Assembly: GCF_003050865.1 (NCBI RefSeq)
Contig: NZ_QAOK01000001.1
Span: forward strand, 62,001 to 126,000
DNA from: Nitrosospira multiformis
GTDB lineage: Bacteria; Pseudomonadota; Gammaproteobacteria; Burkholderiales; Nitrosomonadaceae
DNA: 64,000 bases
Direction of reading: 5' to 3'
Shown here piece by piece: positions 21,909-31,513 of this stretch. The notes beneath the pieces were generated by a model, which made no database searches, was not told the DNA's origin, and saw only the letters and a list, made by a program, of their open reading frames with translations. Numbering within the stretch: position 1 is the first letter of the stretch; each line of letters starts with the position of its first letter. The translations under genes were made by a program, and so were the position numbers.

Positions 21909-21977
21909 AAATGATTCAGCGCATACAAACCTCGCTTGAGGGGATTCGTATGCACCGGATGCACCTATCAAACCTGT

Positions 21978-22666
21978 CTATGCTTTCCTGCGGCGCGCCA
22001 TAACAGCCATCAAACCCAGGCCGGCCAGAAACATGGCGTAGGTTTCGGGTTCTGGAATGGGAGAAACCGTATAGCCAAAAAACGAGGTTGTTGCGCCCTC
22101 GGTCCCAGCCCTATTATCCCCGAAAGTATAAGTAAACGAGACATCAAAACGTTTTGCTTCGCTTGGTGCAAATGAACCTAATGAAAAAACAGGGATAAGA
22201 TCCGTTGTATTACGAGTCTCGGGCGGCTGGCCTATTCCACTTTGACAACTGGGCGATCCGGAGAAACATGGTTCAGTCAATGGAAGCTGCTGACTTCCGG
22301 TCAAATCCGCAAGTTCCCCCATGGCTACAGTGTTCGCAACCGGACTTGTTAGTTTAACAGTCAGGCTGGTTCCAGTATTGTTGAAATTGCTGGTGACCAC
22401 CCGTTTAAGTCATTGCGCCATTCCATGGGCAGGTAAGTCTCGCCAACCTTCTGCCATGCGAAAGGAAGCGTGAAGTTCAATTCTGGCAAGGAATTCGCAG
22501 TGGTGTTTTGGACCAGAAGATTTTCGACCGTGTAGACGTTACCATTGGTATGGTCTGCGGTTAATGGATCGCGACCCCAGGCAGAAGAGGGATCATCCCG
22601 AAAAGTATATGCAGCTGCGGGAACGGTAAAAGTAAGGGATGTGGCTATTATTGCCAGGCTGGACAA
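21978..22666 (-). pseudogene. Frameshifted and truncated PEP-CTERM protein gene
   Basis: Two overlapping minus-strand frames together read as one exported protein. The first, 22361-22666, carries the hydrophobic end of a signal peptide (LAIIATSLTFTVPAAAYTF) and breaks near a GGG at 22399-22411. The second, 21978-22400, resumes with VTSNFNNTGTSLTV and ends in a PEP-CTERM tail: PEPETYAM, a hydrophobic helix and an ARRRK cluster. Joining them needs one base restored. No proper start codon is found upstream, where an IS3-type remnant begins on the opposite strand at about 22690-22719. PEP-CTERM tails are sorting signals processed by exosortase; no exosortase gene is in the window. A sequencing error could explain the frameshift but not the missing 5' end. 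Confidence 0.7.
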
Positions 22667-22718
22667 TAGTCCAGGCGGACTACTGAATACGCATTATTGA
22701 AGTAGAGCTTCATTCCGG

Positions 22719-22885
22719 GACGAGTGTTTTAACTTGCACTGGTTTGAAACGCTGGAAGAGGCCAAAGCAATCATCGAGACTGGCGGCGGGACTACAACGA
22801 GAGTCGGCCTCACTCGACTCTCAATGACCTGACATCAGCTGAATTTGCAAACAGGGCGGGCGTTCTAAGGCCTGTTTCGATTTAA
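22719..22885 (+). mobile_element. Remnant of an IS3-family transposase (OrfB C-terminus)
   Basis: From 22719 the plus strand reads DECFNLHWFETLEEAKAIIE. After a one-base loss at 22779-22781 it continues WRRDYNESRPHSTLNDL and ends at a TAA (22883-22885). This is the C-terminal end of the DDE integrase of IS3-type elements, including the glutamate of DEC and the WRRDYNE-RPHS motif. Everything upstream of the FRDEC region is missing or unreadable, so the element is dead. The rest of the spacer (22886-23049) may hold its old right end, but no clear inverted repeat was found. Confidence 0.75.
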
Positions 22886-23049
22886 CAACCCCAAAAACTG
22901 ACTCTCGGAGTGGCCCTGAAAACCCCAGCGATCATCCTCATCAAGGACCGACATTTTGCCGCTCACATTTTCTGGGGCCAACCTGGTGGTGTTTACCACC
23001 GCCCGATAACCGTTTAACATGCATCTATCTCCCCTTGGGTTGCATCAAG

Positions 23050-23826
23050 ATGCAGGAATTTCAGTCGCGCCCTGTTTTCGAAGCCAAGCTGCGCCGGCGG
23101 GGCATTTATCTGCTACCTAATCTCTTCACCACCGGTGCCCTGTTTGCGGGGTTCTATGCCATTGTCCAGGCAATGAATGGGCGCTTCGAGCACTCCGCCG
23201 TGGCGATTTTTATCGCGATGGTATTGGATGGGCTCGATGGGCGCGTCGCCCGCCTCACCCACACGCAAAGCGAATTTGGCGCGGAATACGACAGCCTTTC
23301 CGATATGGTTTCGTTTGGCGCCGCACCTGCGCTCGTAATATACGAATGGGCGCTGAAAGGGATGGGCAAATGGGGCTGGATCGCTGCTTTTATCTATTGC
23401 GTCTGCGCTGCCCTGCGGCTCGCGCGTTTCAATACCAATATTGGAATTGTGGACAAACGCTATTTTCAGGGTCTGCCCAGTCCCGCAGCGGCTGCCCTCA
23501 TTGCCGGGCTCATATGGCTCATGCTGGATTTTGACATAGCGGGCCCGGATGTACGGTGGCTCGCCTGGTGCATTACCCTGTTCGCAGGCTTGACCATGGT
23601 GAGCGATATTCCCTACTACAGCGGCAAGGAAATCAATCTGCGCAAGTCAGTACCATTCATCACTGCCCTGTTGTTGGCGCTGTTCTTTTTTGCATTGATT
23701 CCGAGTCATCCACCGGTCGTACTGTTCTGCCTGTTTTTTCTGTATGCCTTGTCGGGTTATGCCATGTGGATTTGGCGGCGGCTGGCCAAAAGAAAACGAA
23801 AGATGATCGAGGGACAACAAGCATGA
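23050..23826 (+). CDS. pssA: CDP-diacylglycerol--serine O-phosphatidyltransferase
   Basis: PssA makes phosphatidylserine, the precursor of phosphatidylethanolamine, in the inner membrane. The start is set at ATG 23050 (258 residues), though no good ribosome site is seen; TTG at 23035 is the alternative. The CDP-alcohol phosphotransferase motif [20 protein letters not shown] lies near residue 65 and continues to DSLSD. About seven hydrophobic helices follow. The stop overlaps the pgi start as ATGA, so the two genes are translationally coupled. Psd, the next enzyme of the pathway, is not nearby. Confidence 0.93.
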   Translation: MQEFQSRPVFEAKLRRRGIYLLPNLFTTGALFAGFYAIVQAMNGRFEHSAVAIFIAMVLDGLDGRVARLTHTQSEFGAEYDSLSDMVSFGAAPALVIYEWALKGMGKWGWIAAFIYCVCAALRLARFNTNIGIVDKRYFQGLPSPAAAALIAGLIWLMLDFDIAGPDVRWLAWCITLFAGLTMVSDIPYYSGKEINLRKSVPFITALLLALFFFALIPSHPPVVLFCLFFLYALSGYAMWIWRRLAKRKRKMIEGQQA

Positions 23827-25463
23827 CGAGACCCATGGTCACGCGCCTGACGCAAAGGCCCGCCTGGAAGGCGCTGGAAGCTCACTACCAGGCAATCAAA
23901 GGCAAGCACTTGCGTCAGTTCTTCGCGGACGACCCGAAGCGGGGTGAGCGATTTACGGCCGAGGCCGCCGGCCTGTACCTGGATTATTCGAAAAATCGCA
24001 TCACTGATGAAACGCTTCATCTACTGGTGCAACTTGCCGAAGAATGCGGCCTGCGCGAGCGCATTGAAGCCATGTTCAGGGGCGACGCCATCAATGTGAC
24101 GGAGCAGCGTGCTGTACTCCACATCGCCTTGCGCACGCCTCGTAATGAAAAAATCCTTGTCGACGGAAATGACGTTGTGCCCGGAGTGCATGCCGTGCTC
24201 GACCGTATGGCGGATTTCTCTGACAGGGTACGTAGTGGAGACTGGCAGGGGCATACTGGCAAGCGAATTCGCAATATCATCAATATCGGTATCGGCGGCT
24301 CCGATTTAGGCCCGGTCATGGCGTATGAAGCGCTGCGCCACTACAGCCTGCCCAATCTCAGCTTTCGTTTCATCTCCAATGTTGATGGCACGGATTTCGT
24401 GGAGGCCACACGGGGTCTTGATCCCGAAGAAACCCTGTTCATTGTCTGCTCCAAGACATTCACAACGACCGAAACGCTGACCAATGCCCACACCGCCCGG
24501 CGATGGATGCTGCGCCAGATAAAGGATCTGGATGGGGTGCGCAAGCACTTCGTCGCTGTTTCCACCAATGCGGAGGAAGTAGTCAGATTCGGCATCGATA
24601 CTGCCAACATGTTCGAATTCTGGGACTGGGTAGGTGGACGCTATTCCATGGATTCCGCGATCGGGCTCTCGACCATGATTGCCATCGGCCCAGAGAATTT
24701 CCGCGAAATGCTCGCCGGCTTCCACGCAATGGACCAGCACTTCTATTCCGCTCCGTTCGACAGGAATCTTCCCGTCCTGATGGGTTTGTTGTCGCTCTGG
24801 TATAACAATTTCTTTGGCGCGCAGACACTCGCCGTGCTCCCCTACGAGCAATACTTGAAGCGCTTTCCGGCTTACCTTCAGCAACTGACAATGGAGAGCA
24901 ATGGAAAGCACATTACACTGGATGGCTCGCACGTTGATTACCAGACCTCGCCTATCGTGTGGGGAGAACCCGGCACCAACGGACAACATTCGTTTTACCA
25001 GCTCATCCATCAGGGAACCCGATTGATTCCCTGTGATTTTATCGGCTTCTGCCAAACCCTGAACCCCTTAGGCGATCACCATGACCTCCTCATGGCGAAT
25101 CTGTTTGCCCAGACCGAGGCGCTTGCTTTCGGAAAAACGGAAGATGAAGTCAAAGCCGAAGGTGTCCCGGACTGGCTTTGCCCGCATCGCAGTTTTGAGG
25201 GTAATCGTCCCACTAATACGATACTTGCCGAGCGCCTCACACCCCACACCCTCGGTGCCCTTGTCGCTCTTTATGAGCAGAGTGTTTTTACGCAGGGGAC
25301 AATCTGGCAAATCGATTCGTTCGATCAATGGGGCGTCGAACTCGGCAAAGTGCTCGCGCGCCGCATCGGACAGGAACTGGAGGATGAAAACGGCGAGCCC
25401 CTGAAACATGATAGCTCCACCAACGCCCTGATACAGCGGTACAACAGGCTGAAACAAAAATAG
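23823..25463 (+). CDS. pgi: Glucose-6-phosphate isomerase
   Basis: Pgi interconverts glucose-6-phosphate and fructose-6-phosphate. The start at ATG 23823 overlaps the pssA stop, giving 546 residues, which is the length of the E. coli-type enzyme. Visible motifs are [18 protein letters not shown], the signature [14 protein letters not shown] and the catalytic [19 protein letters not shown]. It begins a run of sugar-phosphate genes (pgi, tkt, pgm, zwf) on one strand. The pairing with pssA is unusual and probably only reflects local order. Confidence 0.98.
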   Translation: MTRPMVTRLTQRPAWKALEAHYQAIKGKHLRQFFADDPKRGERFTAEAAGLYLDYSKNRITDETLHLLVQLAEECGLRERIEAMFRGDAINVTEQRAVLHIALRTPRNEKILVDGNDVVPGVHAVLDRMADFSDRVRSGDWQGHTGKRIRNIINIGIGGSDLGPVMAYEALRHYSLPNLSFRFISNVDGTDFVEATRGLDPEETLFIVCSKTFTTTETLTNAHTARRWMLRQIKDLDGVRKHFVAVSTNAEEVVRFGIDTANMFEFWDWVGGRYSMDSAIGLSTMIAIGPENFREMLAGFHAMDQHFYSAPFDRNLPVLMGLLSLWYNNFFGAQTLAVLPYEQYLKRFPAYLQQLTMESNGKHITLDGSHVDYQTSPIVWGEPGTNGQHSFYQLIHQGTRLIPCDFIGFCQTLNPLGDHHDLLMANLFAQTEALAFGKTEDEVKAEGVPDWLCPHRSFEGNRPTNTILAERLTPHTLGALVALYEQSVFTQGTIWQIDSFDQWGVELGKVLARRIGQELEDENGEPLKHDSSTNALIQRYNRLKQK

Positions 25464-25685
25464 CTGTGAACATTGGCTCCTGTCAAGAGTCGAAAAGTAT
25501 GGTTTTCTACAACTTCCCTTGCGTGTCGCCCTCCACTGCGACGGTCGGGGAAACCCGTAATATATTCGTATATTCGCACTTTATATATTGACGGGAGACG
25601 GAAAGCGCATTGCCCACAATTCCCATGGAATCCCATTAACGGGTTTCTGTAATTCGCGTAAGGTTGCTTTTACGGGAGCACTCTC

Positions 25686-27809
25686 ATGAGCGAACAGACC
25701 GATCTAGACCAAATCTGTATCAACACGCTTCGCAGCCTCTCCATCGACCAGGTGGAAAAAGCCCACTCCGGCCACCCCGGTACACCGATGGGCGCAGCTC
25801 CTACAGTCTTTTGTCTCTGGCAGCGCTTTCTGCGTTACGATCCGGATAACCCGGACTGGCCCAATCGCGACCGTTTCATACTTTCTGCCGGTCACGCTTC
25901 AGCGCTGCTCTACAGCCTCCTCCATCTGACAGGAGTAAAGGGAACGAGTCCCTCTTACGAGGGTGAAGACCGGCTGGCGGTGACGATGGATGACCTCAAG
26001 ACGTTTCGCCAGGCAGGCAGCCGTTGTACTGGCCATCCGGAATATGGATGGACTTCAGGAGTGGAAACGACGACGGGACCGCTGGGCCAGGGTGTGGGAG
26101 CCAGCGTCGGCATGGCTATAGCCGGGCGATGGCTTGCGGCCACTTACAACCGGCCCGATTTCGAATTGTTCAACCACAATGTTTATGCCTTGTGCAGTGA
26201 CGGCGACATGATGGAAGGCATCAGCAGCGAGGCAGCATCCCTCGGGGGACATCTCAAGCTTGGAAACCTGTGCTGGATATATGATGATAACCGCATCACG
26301 ATCGAAGGATCGACCGATCTCACCTTCACGGAAGACGTAGCCGCACGGTTTTCCGCATACGGGTGGAGTGTCGCTCACGTGGATGATGCAAACGGATTAC
26401 CGCTCCTGGCGGAGGCTTACGAGACGTTCCTCCACACCGATGATCGTCCTACGCTGATCATCGTGCATAGCCATATCGGTTATGGGGCGCCGCACAAGCA
26501 TGACACGCGGGAAGCGCATGGCGAACCGCTGGGACCTGAAGAATCTCGCCTCGCCAAGGAATTCTACGGGTGCGACCCCGACAAGCAATTTTATGTACCG
26601 GATGGAGTCCGGGAATACTTCCAGACAGGGTTCGGTGAGCGCGGCAGAGCTGCACATGCCGCCTGGCGTGCACAGTTTGATGCCTATCGGAAGCAATATC
26701 CGGATCTGGCGGAGCAGATCGACCGCATGCAGCAACGCGACTTGCCGGCAGGCTGGGATAGCGAATTACCGACCTTCCCCGCAGACGAGAAAGGTATGGC
26801 CACCAGGGAGTCATCCGGCAAGGTACTGAATGCCATTGCCGGAAAAATTGCCTGGTTGCTGGGCGGAGCTGCCGATCTCGCGCCTTCCACAAAAACGGAA
26901 CTGAAAGGTGATTTCTACGGACAGTTTCAGCCGCCTGAACAGTACGAAAACGCCAAGGGCAATTACCGCGGGCGCAATTTTCACTTCGGCTTGCGCGAGC
27001 ATGCCATGTGCGCCATTGCCAACGGAATGAGTCTATCGAAATTGCGTTCCTATGCGGCGAGCTTTCTCGTATTCAGCGACTACGGGCGAGCCGCGCTCCG
27101 GCTGAGTGCAATGATGGAGATTCCCATCATCTACATCTGGACCCATGATTCCATCAGCCTGGGAGAAGACGGTCCCACCCACCAGCCCATCGCGCATCTG
27201 GCCTCCCTGCGCGCCATTCCCGGTCTGGTTGTTCTGCGGCCAGCGGATGCGAATGAAGTGGTGGAAGCGTGGCGACTGATCATGCAACTCACTGACCGAC
27301 CCGTTTGCCTGATACTGACGCGGCAGGCAGTGCCGACCCTTGATCGGACCCGTTATGCGTCCGCGAGTGGTCTTGCTCGGGGTGCCTACGTGCTGGCTGA
27401 TGCTGAAGACGGTAAACCCGCCGTGCTGCTGCTGGCGACGGGAAGCGAAGTCGCGCTTTGTGTAGCTGCACACGAGCAACTCAAGAAAGAAGGAATATCA
27501 TCACGCGTGATCAGCATGCCATCATGGGAAATTTTCGAACATCAAGGCCAGGAATATCGGGACGAAATCTTGCCCCCGGGGATATTGGCGCGCGTGGGGG
27601 TGGAGGAGGCGTCGGGCTTCGGATGGGAGCGCTACACAGGCTTAGGCGGCTGCACCATCGCCATGCATTGCTTCGGCCTGTCCGCGCCGGCAAAAGTTGT
27701 TGCGCGACGCTTCGGATTCGAACCCGGACATGTAGTCGCAGCGGCCAAGGAGCAGATTGCACGGCACAATACGAAGAGTACGAAAAGCGAGAGCAAAAAG
27801 GTCTGCTGA
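25686..27809 (+). CDS. tkt: Transketolase
   Basis: Transketolase moves two-carbon units between sugar phosphates with thiamine diphosphate, in both the pentose phosphate pathway and the Calvin cycle. The 707-residue protein shows KAHSGHPGTPMGAAP, the ThDP motif CSDGDMMEGISSEAAS through DDNRITIEG, and the pyrimidine-binding GLREHAMCAIANG. The C-terminus carries a short polar tail rich in lysine and serine. A ribosome site GGGAG precedes the ATG. In an autotroph this gene would serve carbon fixation as well, but no other Calvin-cycle-specific gene is in the window. Confidence 0.98.
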   Translation: MSEQTDLDQICINTLRSLSIDQVEKAHSGHPGTPMGAAPTVFCLWQRFLRYDPDNPDWPNRDRFILSAGHASALLYSLLHLTGVKGTSPSYEGEDRLAVTMDDLKTFRQAGSRCTGHPEYGWTSGVETTTGPLGQGVGASVGMAIAGRWLAATYNRPDFELFNHNVYALCSDGDMMEGISSEAASLGGHLKLGNLCWIYDDNRITIEGSTDLTFTEDVAARFSAYGWSVAHVDDANGLPLLAEAYETFLHTDDRPTLIIVHSHIGYGAPHKHDTREAHGEPLGPEESRLAKEFYGCDPDKQFYVPDGVREYFQTGFGERGRAAHAAWRAQFDAYRKQYPDLAEQIDRMQQRDLPAGWDSELPTFPADEKGMATRESSGKVLNAIAGKIAWLLGGAADLAPSTKTELKGDFYGQFQPPEQYENAKGNYRGRNFHFGLREHAMCAIANGMSLSKLRSYAASFLVFSDYGRAALRLSAMMEIPIIYIWTHDSISLGEDGPTHQPIAHLASLRAIPGLVVLRPADANEVVEAWRLIMQLTDRPVCLILTRQAVPTLDRTRYASASGLARGAYVLADAEDGKPAVLLLATGSEVALCVAAHEQLKKEGISSRVISMPSWEIFEHQGQEYRDEILPPGILARVGVEEASGFGWERYTGLGGCTIAMHCFGLSAPAKVVARRFGFEPGHVVAAAKEQIARHNTKSTKSESKKVC

Positions 27810-27835
27810 GCTTCGCGTGCTCGCGCTCCCGTCAG

Positions 27836-27891
27836 TGCCAGTTGCTAGTTGCCAGTTGCCAGTTGCCAGTTGCCAGTTGCCAGTTGCCAGT
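27836..27891. repeat. Heptanucleotide tandem repeat, eight copies
   Basis: The unit TGCCAGT is repeated eight times without spacing; only the second copy differs (TGCTAGT). It lies between the tkt stop and the pgm start, 33 bases before pgm. Tandem heptamers of this kind change copy number by slippage. Because the array is non-coding and directly upstream of pgm, a length change could alter spacing in the pgm leader. Confidence 0.95.
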
Positions 27892-27924
27892 GGGATGAGA
27901 AAAGTCTGCTGCTAAAAAAACAAC

Positions 27925-29583
27925 ATGAAAATAAATCCTAACGCCGGAAAACCTGCGCAGCCAGAGATGCTTGTGAATGTGCCACGGCTTGTCACTGCCT
28001 ATTACACCCGCATCCCCGACCCGAACCAGCCTGCGGAGCGGGTTGTGTTCGGGACTTCGGGACATCGCGGCTCCGCATTGGACGGCAGTTTCAATGAATG
28101 GCACATTCTCGCCATTACGCAAGCGATCTGCCAATACCGCAAACAACACGATATCAACGGCCCCCTGTTCCTCGGGATCGATACTCATGCATTGTCGGAA
28201 CCTGCCTGCGCAAGCGCTCTGGAAGTGCTGGCTGCCAACGACGTGGAAGTCATGCTTGCCACCAACGACGAGTATACGCCCACTCCGGCAGTTTCCCATG
28301 CCATACTGGCTTACAACAAGGACCGCGCGCATGGGCTGGCAGACGGCATTGTCATCACACCTTCCCACAATCCCCCTGAGAGCGGGGGGTTCAAATACAA
28401 TCCGCCACATGGGGGACCGGCGGGAGTCGAAGTCACCTCCTGGATCGAATCCAGATCCAACACTTTCCTAGAAAGGAATCTGGCGGATGTAAAGAGAATG
28501 TCTTTCGAGAAAGCGTTGCATGCGGACACCACCCACCGGCACGACTTCCTCAACAGTTACGTTGCCGATCTGCAAAACGTAGTGAATACGAAAGCCATAT
28601 CCGATTCGAAGATCCATATGGGCGTTGACCCGCTCGGCGGCGCAGGGGTCCACTACTGGAATGCAATCGCGGAGCGCTACAAGCTGAACATGACCGTGGT
28701 CAACAACCAGATAGACCCCACTTTCCGCTTCATGACTCTGGATTGGGACGGCAAAATCCGCATGGACCCCTCTTCCCCGTATGCGATGTGCGGAATGCTG
28801 GATATGAAAGATCGTTTCGACATTGCCTTCGCATGCGATACCGATCATGACCGACATGGAATCGTCACCCGGAGCAGCGGTTTACTTCCTGCGGATCATT
28901 ATCTTTCTGTTGCCGTCCACTACCTCTTCCAGTCCCGCCATGGGTGGACCTCGAATACCGCAGTCGGCAAAACGGTGGTAAGCAGCCAGATGATCGATCG
29001 TGTGACGGCCGCACTCGATCGCAAGCTCTATGAAGTGCCCGTCGGCTTCAAGTGGTTTGTGGATGGCCTGGGTAATGGGTCACTTGGTTTTTGCGGAGAA
29101 GAAAGTGCCGGAGCCTCGTTCCTGCGCATTGATGGCAAGACCTGGACAACCGACAAGGATGGCATCGTGGCAGCACTGCTCTCAGGTGAAATACTGGCCC
29201 GCATGGAGCGCGATCCAGGCGAGATATACAGCAGTTTTGAACGCGAATACGGGCGATCCGAGTTCCAGCGGATCGACGCTCCGGCCACACCCGGGCAGAA
29301 GAAAGCTTTGAGCAGGCTGTCGCCGGATCAGATAAGGCAAACTGAAATAGCGGGCGAGGCAATTCGCACTATTCTCACTCGCGCCCCCGGCAACAATGCT
29401 TCCATCGGTGGTATCAAGGTCATCGCCGATAACGGATGGTTTGCGGCGCGCCCTTCCGGCACGGAAGATATCTACAAAATTTATGCCGAAAGCTTTTTGG
29501 GAAAAGACCACCTGCACCGTATCGTGACGGAAGCTCAAACGATCGTTGAGGAGGCATTCGCAGGAATCCGCAAGGGCGAATAA
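27925..29583 (+). CDS. pgm: Phosphoglucomutase (alpha-D-glucose specific)
   Basis: Pgm interconverts glucose-1-phosphate and glucose-6-phosphate, linking glycogen and envelope sugars with central metabolism. The 552-residue protein has FGTSGHRGSALDGSFNE, the phosphoserine loop ITPSHNPPESGGFKYNP near residue 145, the metal loop DTDHDRHG and the C-terminal phosphate loop RPSGTEDIYKIY. No strong ribosome site is seen before the ATG; the heptamer repeat lies just upstream. It sits between tkt and zwf. Confidence 0.97.
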   Translation: MKINPNAGKPAQPEMLVNVPRLVTAYYTRIPDPNQPAERVVFGTSGHRGSALDGSFNEWHILAITQAICQYRKQHDINGPLFLGIDTHALSEPACASALEVLAANDVEVMLATNDEYTPTPAVSHAILAYNKDRAHGLADGIVITPSHNPPESGGFKYNPPHGGPAGVEVTSWIESRSNTFLERNLADVKRMSFEKALHADTTHRHDFLNSYVADLQNVVNTKAISDSKIHMGVDPLGGAGVHYWNAIAERYKLNMTVVNNQIDPTFRFMTLDWDGKIRMDPSSPYAMCGMLDMKDRFDIAFACDTDHDRHGIVTRSSGLLPADHYLSVAVHYLFQSRHGWTSNTAVGKTVVSSQMIDRVTAALDRKLYEVPVGFKWFVDGLGNGSLGFCGEESAGASFLRIDGKTWTTDKDGIVAALLSGEILARMERDPGEIYSSFEREYGRSEFQRIDAPATPGQKKALSRLSPDQIRQTEIAGEAIRTILTRAPGNNASIGGIKVIADNGWFAARPSGTEDIYKIYAESFLGKDHLHRIVTEAQTIVEEAFAGIRKGE

Positions 29584-29780
29584 GTCTTGCTTGATGCTCC
29601 GTCTTCTCCTTTTGGGCGGCAGAACGATCATCCCATCGAATTTCTGGCGACCAGGATATCCATGCCGACAGTCGTTCAGCAAGCTACAGTTTCTGTACGG
29701 CCATTCCCATTGTAGCCGGTCAATCGACAGGCTCCGGAACAGAACTTCGTCTTTTACTGCAGGAAGGGAGGAGTGACGAA

Positions 29781-31175
29781 ATGCGAAAAACCAATGGCTA
29801 CACCGAGCCATCCGATGCACTGGTGCTGTTTGGGATAACGGGTGATCTCGCTTATAAAAAGATCTTCCCGGCGCTGTACGCGATGATCAAAAAGGGTATG
29901 CTCGATGTGCCGCTGGTCGGTGTCGCCTCGACACCCTGGAGCCTCGATCAACTCAAGGAACGGGCAACCCAGTCCATCAGCGACTCCGGAAAGATCGATG
30001 ACAAACGGGCGCTGGATCACCTCCTTTCCCTGCTGCGATATGTGCACGGGGACTACAACAATCTCGATACGTTCAAGGTACTCAAACAGGCTCTGGGAGA
30101 TGCACGTCATCCCGTGCATTATCTCGCTATCCCTCCTCTTCTCTTCGAAAATGTCATAAGAGGTCTTGGTGCGCTCGATCTGGCGGCGGGGGCCCGTGTC
30201 ATTGTGGAAAAACCTTTTGGACGAGATCTTGAGTCAGCACGTGAGCTGAATCGTATTGCACGCTCCGTGTTCCCCGAGGAAGCGATATTTCGCATCGATC
30301 ATTTTCTCGGGAAAGAGGCGATCATGAATATTCTTTATTTCAGATTCGCCAATTCATTTCTGGAACCGATATGGAATCGTAATTATGTAGCCAGCGTGCA
30401 GATTACATTGGCTGAGGAATTCGGAGTTGAAGAACGAGGCGCATTTTACGAATCGGCCGGCTGCCTGCGCGACGTGATCCAGAATCATCTTTTCCAGATT
30501 GTTGCACTGCTGGCCATGGAACCTCCCGCCTATCGGGGTCTCGGAACGGTTCAAAGCGAAAAAATCAACATATTCCACGCCATGCGTCCACTTGTGCCCG
30601 AGGATCTGGTGCGTGGACAGTATGCGGGTTACCGCCAGGAAGCGGGCGTGGCGGAGGATTCCGATGTCGAGACATTCTGCGCCCTGCGGCTTTTCATCGA
30701 CTCCTGGCGCTGGGAAGGCGTCCCCTGGTATCTGCGTTCCGGCAAGTGCCTGGCCAAGACCGCTGCGGAGGTCCTTGTCCAGTTGAAACCACCGCCGCAA
30801 AAGCTTTTTGCTGATTCGGCAAGCGCCGCGTGTGACGCCAATTACCTCAGGTTCCGCCTTTCTCCGGTCTCAGCGGTTGCTATTGCAGCGAGAGTCAAGC
30901 ACCCCGGAAAAGAGTTCAAAGGCGATCAGCAGGAGTTGTGCCTGGTCGAGGAGCACTTCGGGCGTGAATCGCCATATGAACGCCTCCTGCATGATGCAAT
31001 GATTGGCGACGACACACTGTTTACCAAGAGGGAGGCGGTGGAGGCATCCTGGACGGCACTCGATCCTGTACTCAAGACATATCCTCACGTCCTGCCCTAC
31101 GAGCGCGGAAGTTGGGGCCCCCCCGCAGCTGATACCCTGATTGAGCCGGATGGCTGCTGGCACAATCCAGGGTAA
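29781..31175 (+). CDS. zwf: Glucose-6-phosphate 1-dehydrogenase
   Basis: Zwf oxidises glucose-6-phosphate to 6-phosphogluconolactone with NADP, the entry to the oxidative pentose phosphate pathway. The 464-residue protein has the cofactor motif [18 protein letters not shown], the EKPFGRD segment and the active site [12 protein letters not shown] near residue 175. A GGAGG ribosome site precedes ATG 29781. The 197-base spacer from pgm shows no gene. A long hairpin follows. No pgl or gnd gene lies next to it, so the rest of the pathway is elsewhere. Confidence 0.97.
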   Translation: MRKTNGYTEPSDALVLFGITGDLAYKKIFPALYAMIKKGMLDVPLVGVASTPWSLDQLKERATQSISDSGKIDDKRALDHLLSLLRYVHGDYNNLDTFKVLKQALGDARHPVHYLAIPPLLFENVIRGLGALDLAAGARVIVEKPFGRDLESARELNRIARSVFPEEAIFRIDHFLGKEAIMNILYFRFANSFLEPIWNRNYVASVQITLAEEFGVEERGAFYESAGCLRDVIQNHLFQIVALLAMEPPAYRGLGTVQSEKINIFHAMRPLVPEDLVRGQYAGYRQEAGVAEDSDVETFCALRLFIDSWRWEGVPWYLRSGKCLAKTAAEVLVQLKPPPQKLFADSASAACDANYLRFRLSPVSAVAIAARVKHPGKEFKGDQQELCLVEEHFGRESPYERLLHDAMIGDDTLFTKREAVEASWTALDPVLKTYPHVLPYERGSWGPPAADTLIEPDGCWHNPG

Positions 31176-31182
31176 GTATCTC

Positions 31183-31236
31183 TAAGGCGTGTTAACACTT
31201 GCTTCGCAGGCGCGAAACAAGTGTTAACACGCCCTA
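31183..31236. repeat. Long inverted repeat after zwf
   Basis: The arms 31183-31201 and 31218-31236 are complementary over 18 of 19 bases (core GGCGTGTTAACACTTG). The 16-base loop can pair again as TTCGC/GCGAA. The hairpin begins 7 bases after the zwf stop, so it probably ends or stabilises the zwf transcript. No T-run follows, so it may also be the tip of a small palindromic element. The remaining spacer to 31513 contains a TTGACA box (31397-31402) without a convincing -10 partner. Confidence 0.75.
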
Positions 31237-31513
31237 GTTCGGCTAAGACTTCTCCATCTCCCCATTCACCCAAACCCTTGGTCTCCGTTCATCCTGCCCC
31301 TGTCGAAGGGCAGTAAGGAACTTCTGATACTTTCCCGTCACCCATCCTCAGAGAGCGGCTTCCTGCCTTCTGATGCGAAGATCTCCTGACAAAATTTTGA
31401 CAATTCAGGGACATTAAATTCACAACTGCTGTGCTAGTTTAAAGTGGCAACAACATCTTATCTATTTTTCATAATCCGGTGCGCACAGTGCGCGCCATAA
31501 TTCTGGAGACTTG

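Noticed and set aside
22658-22675. Short palindrome CTGGAC-AATA-GTCCAG as an insertion-sequence end
   Set aside because: It lies within the decayed PEP-CTERM reading frame, and no matching second end or target duplication was found.
24306-25055. Open frame of 249 codons on the minus strand
   Set aside because: It is antisense to pgi, which is full length with all motifs.
25540-25600. AT-rich promoter of tkt and a CGGG-GAAA-CCCG hairpin in the pgi-tkt spacer
   Set aside because: Several TATATT-like boxes overlap, but none has a clear -35 partner; the hairpin has only four pairs and no T-run.
27836-27891. Possible CRISPR-like array
   Set aside because: The repeats are seven bases long and directly adjacent, with no spacers and no cas genes nearby.
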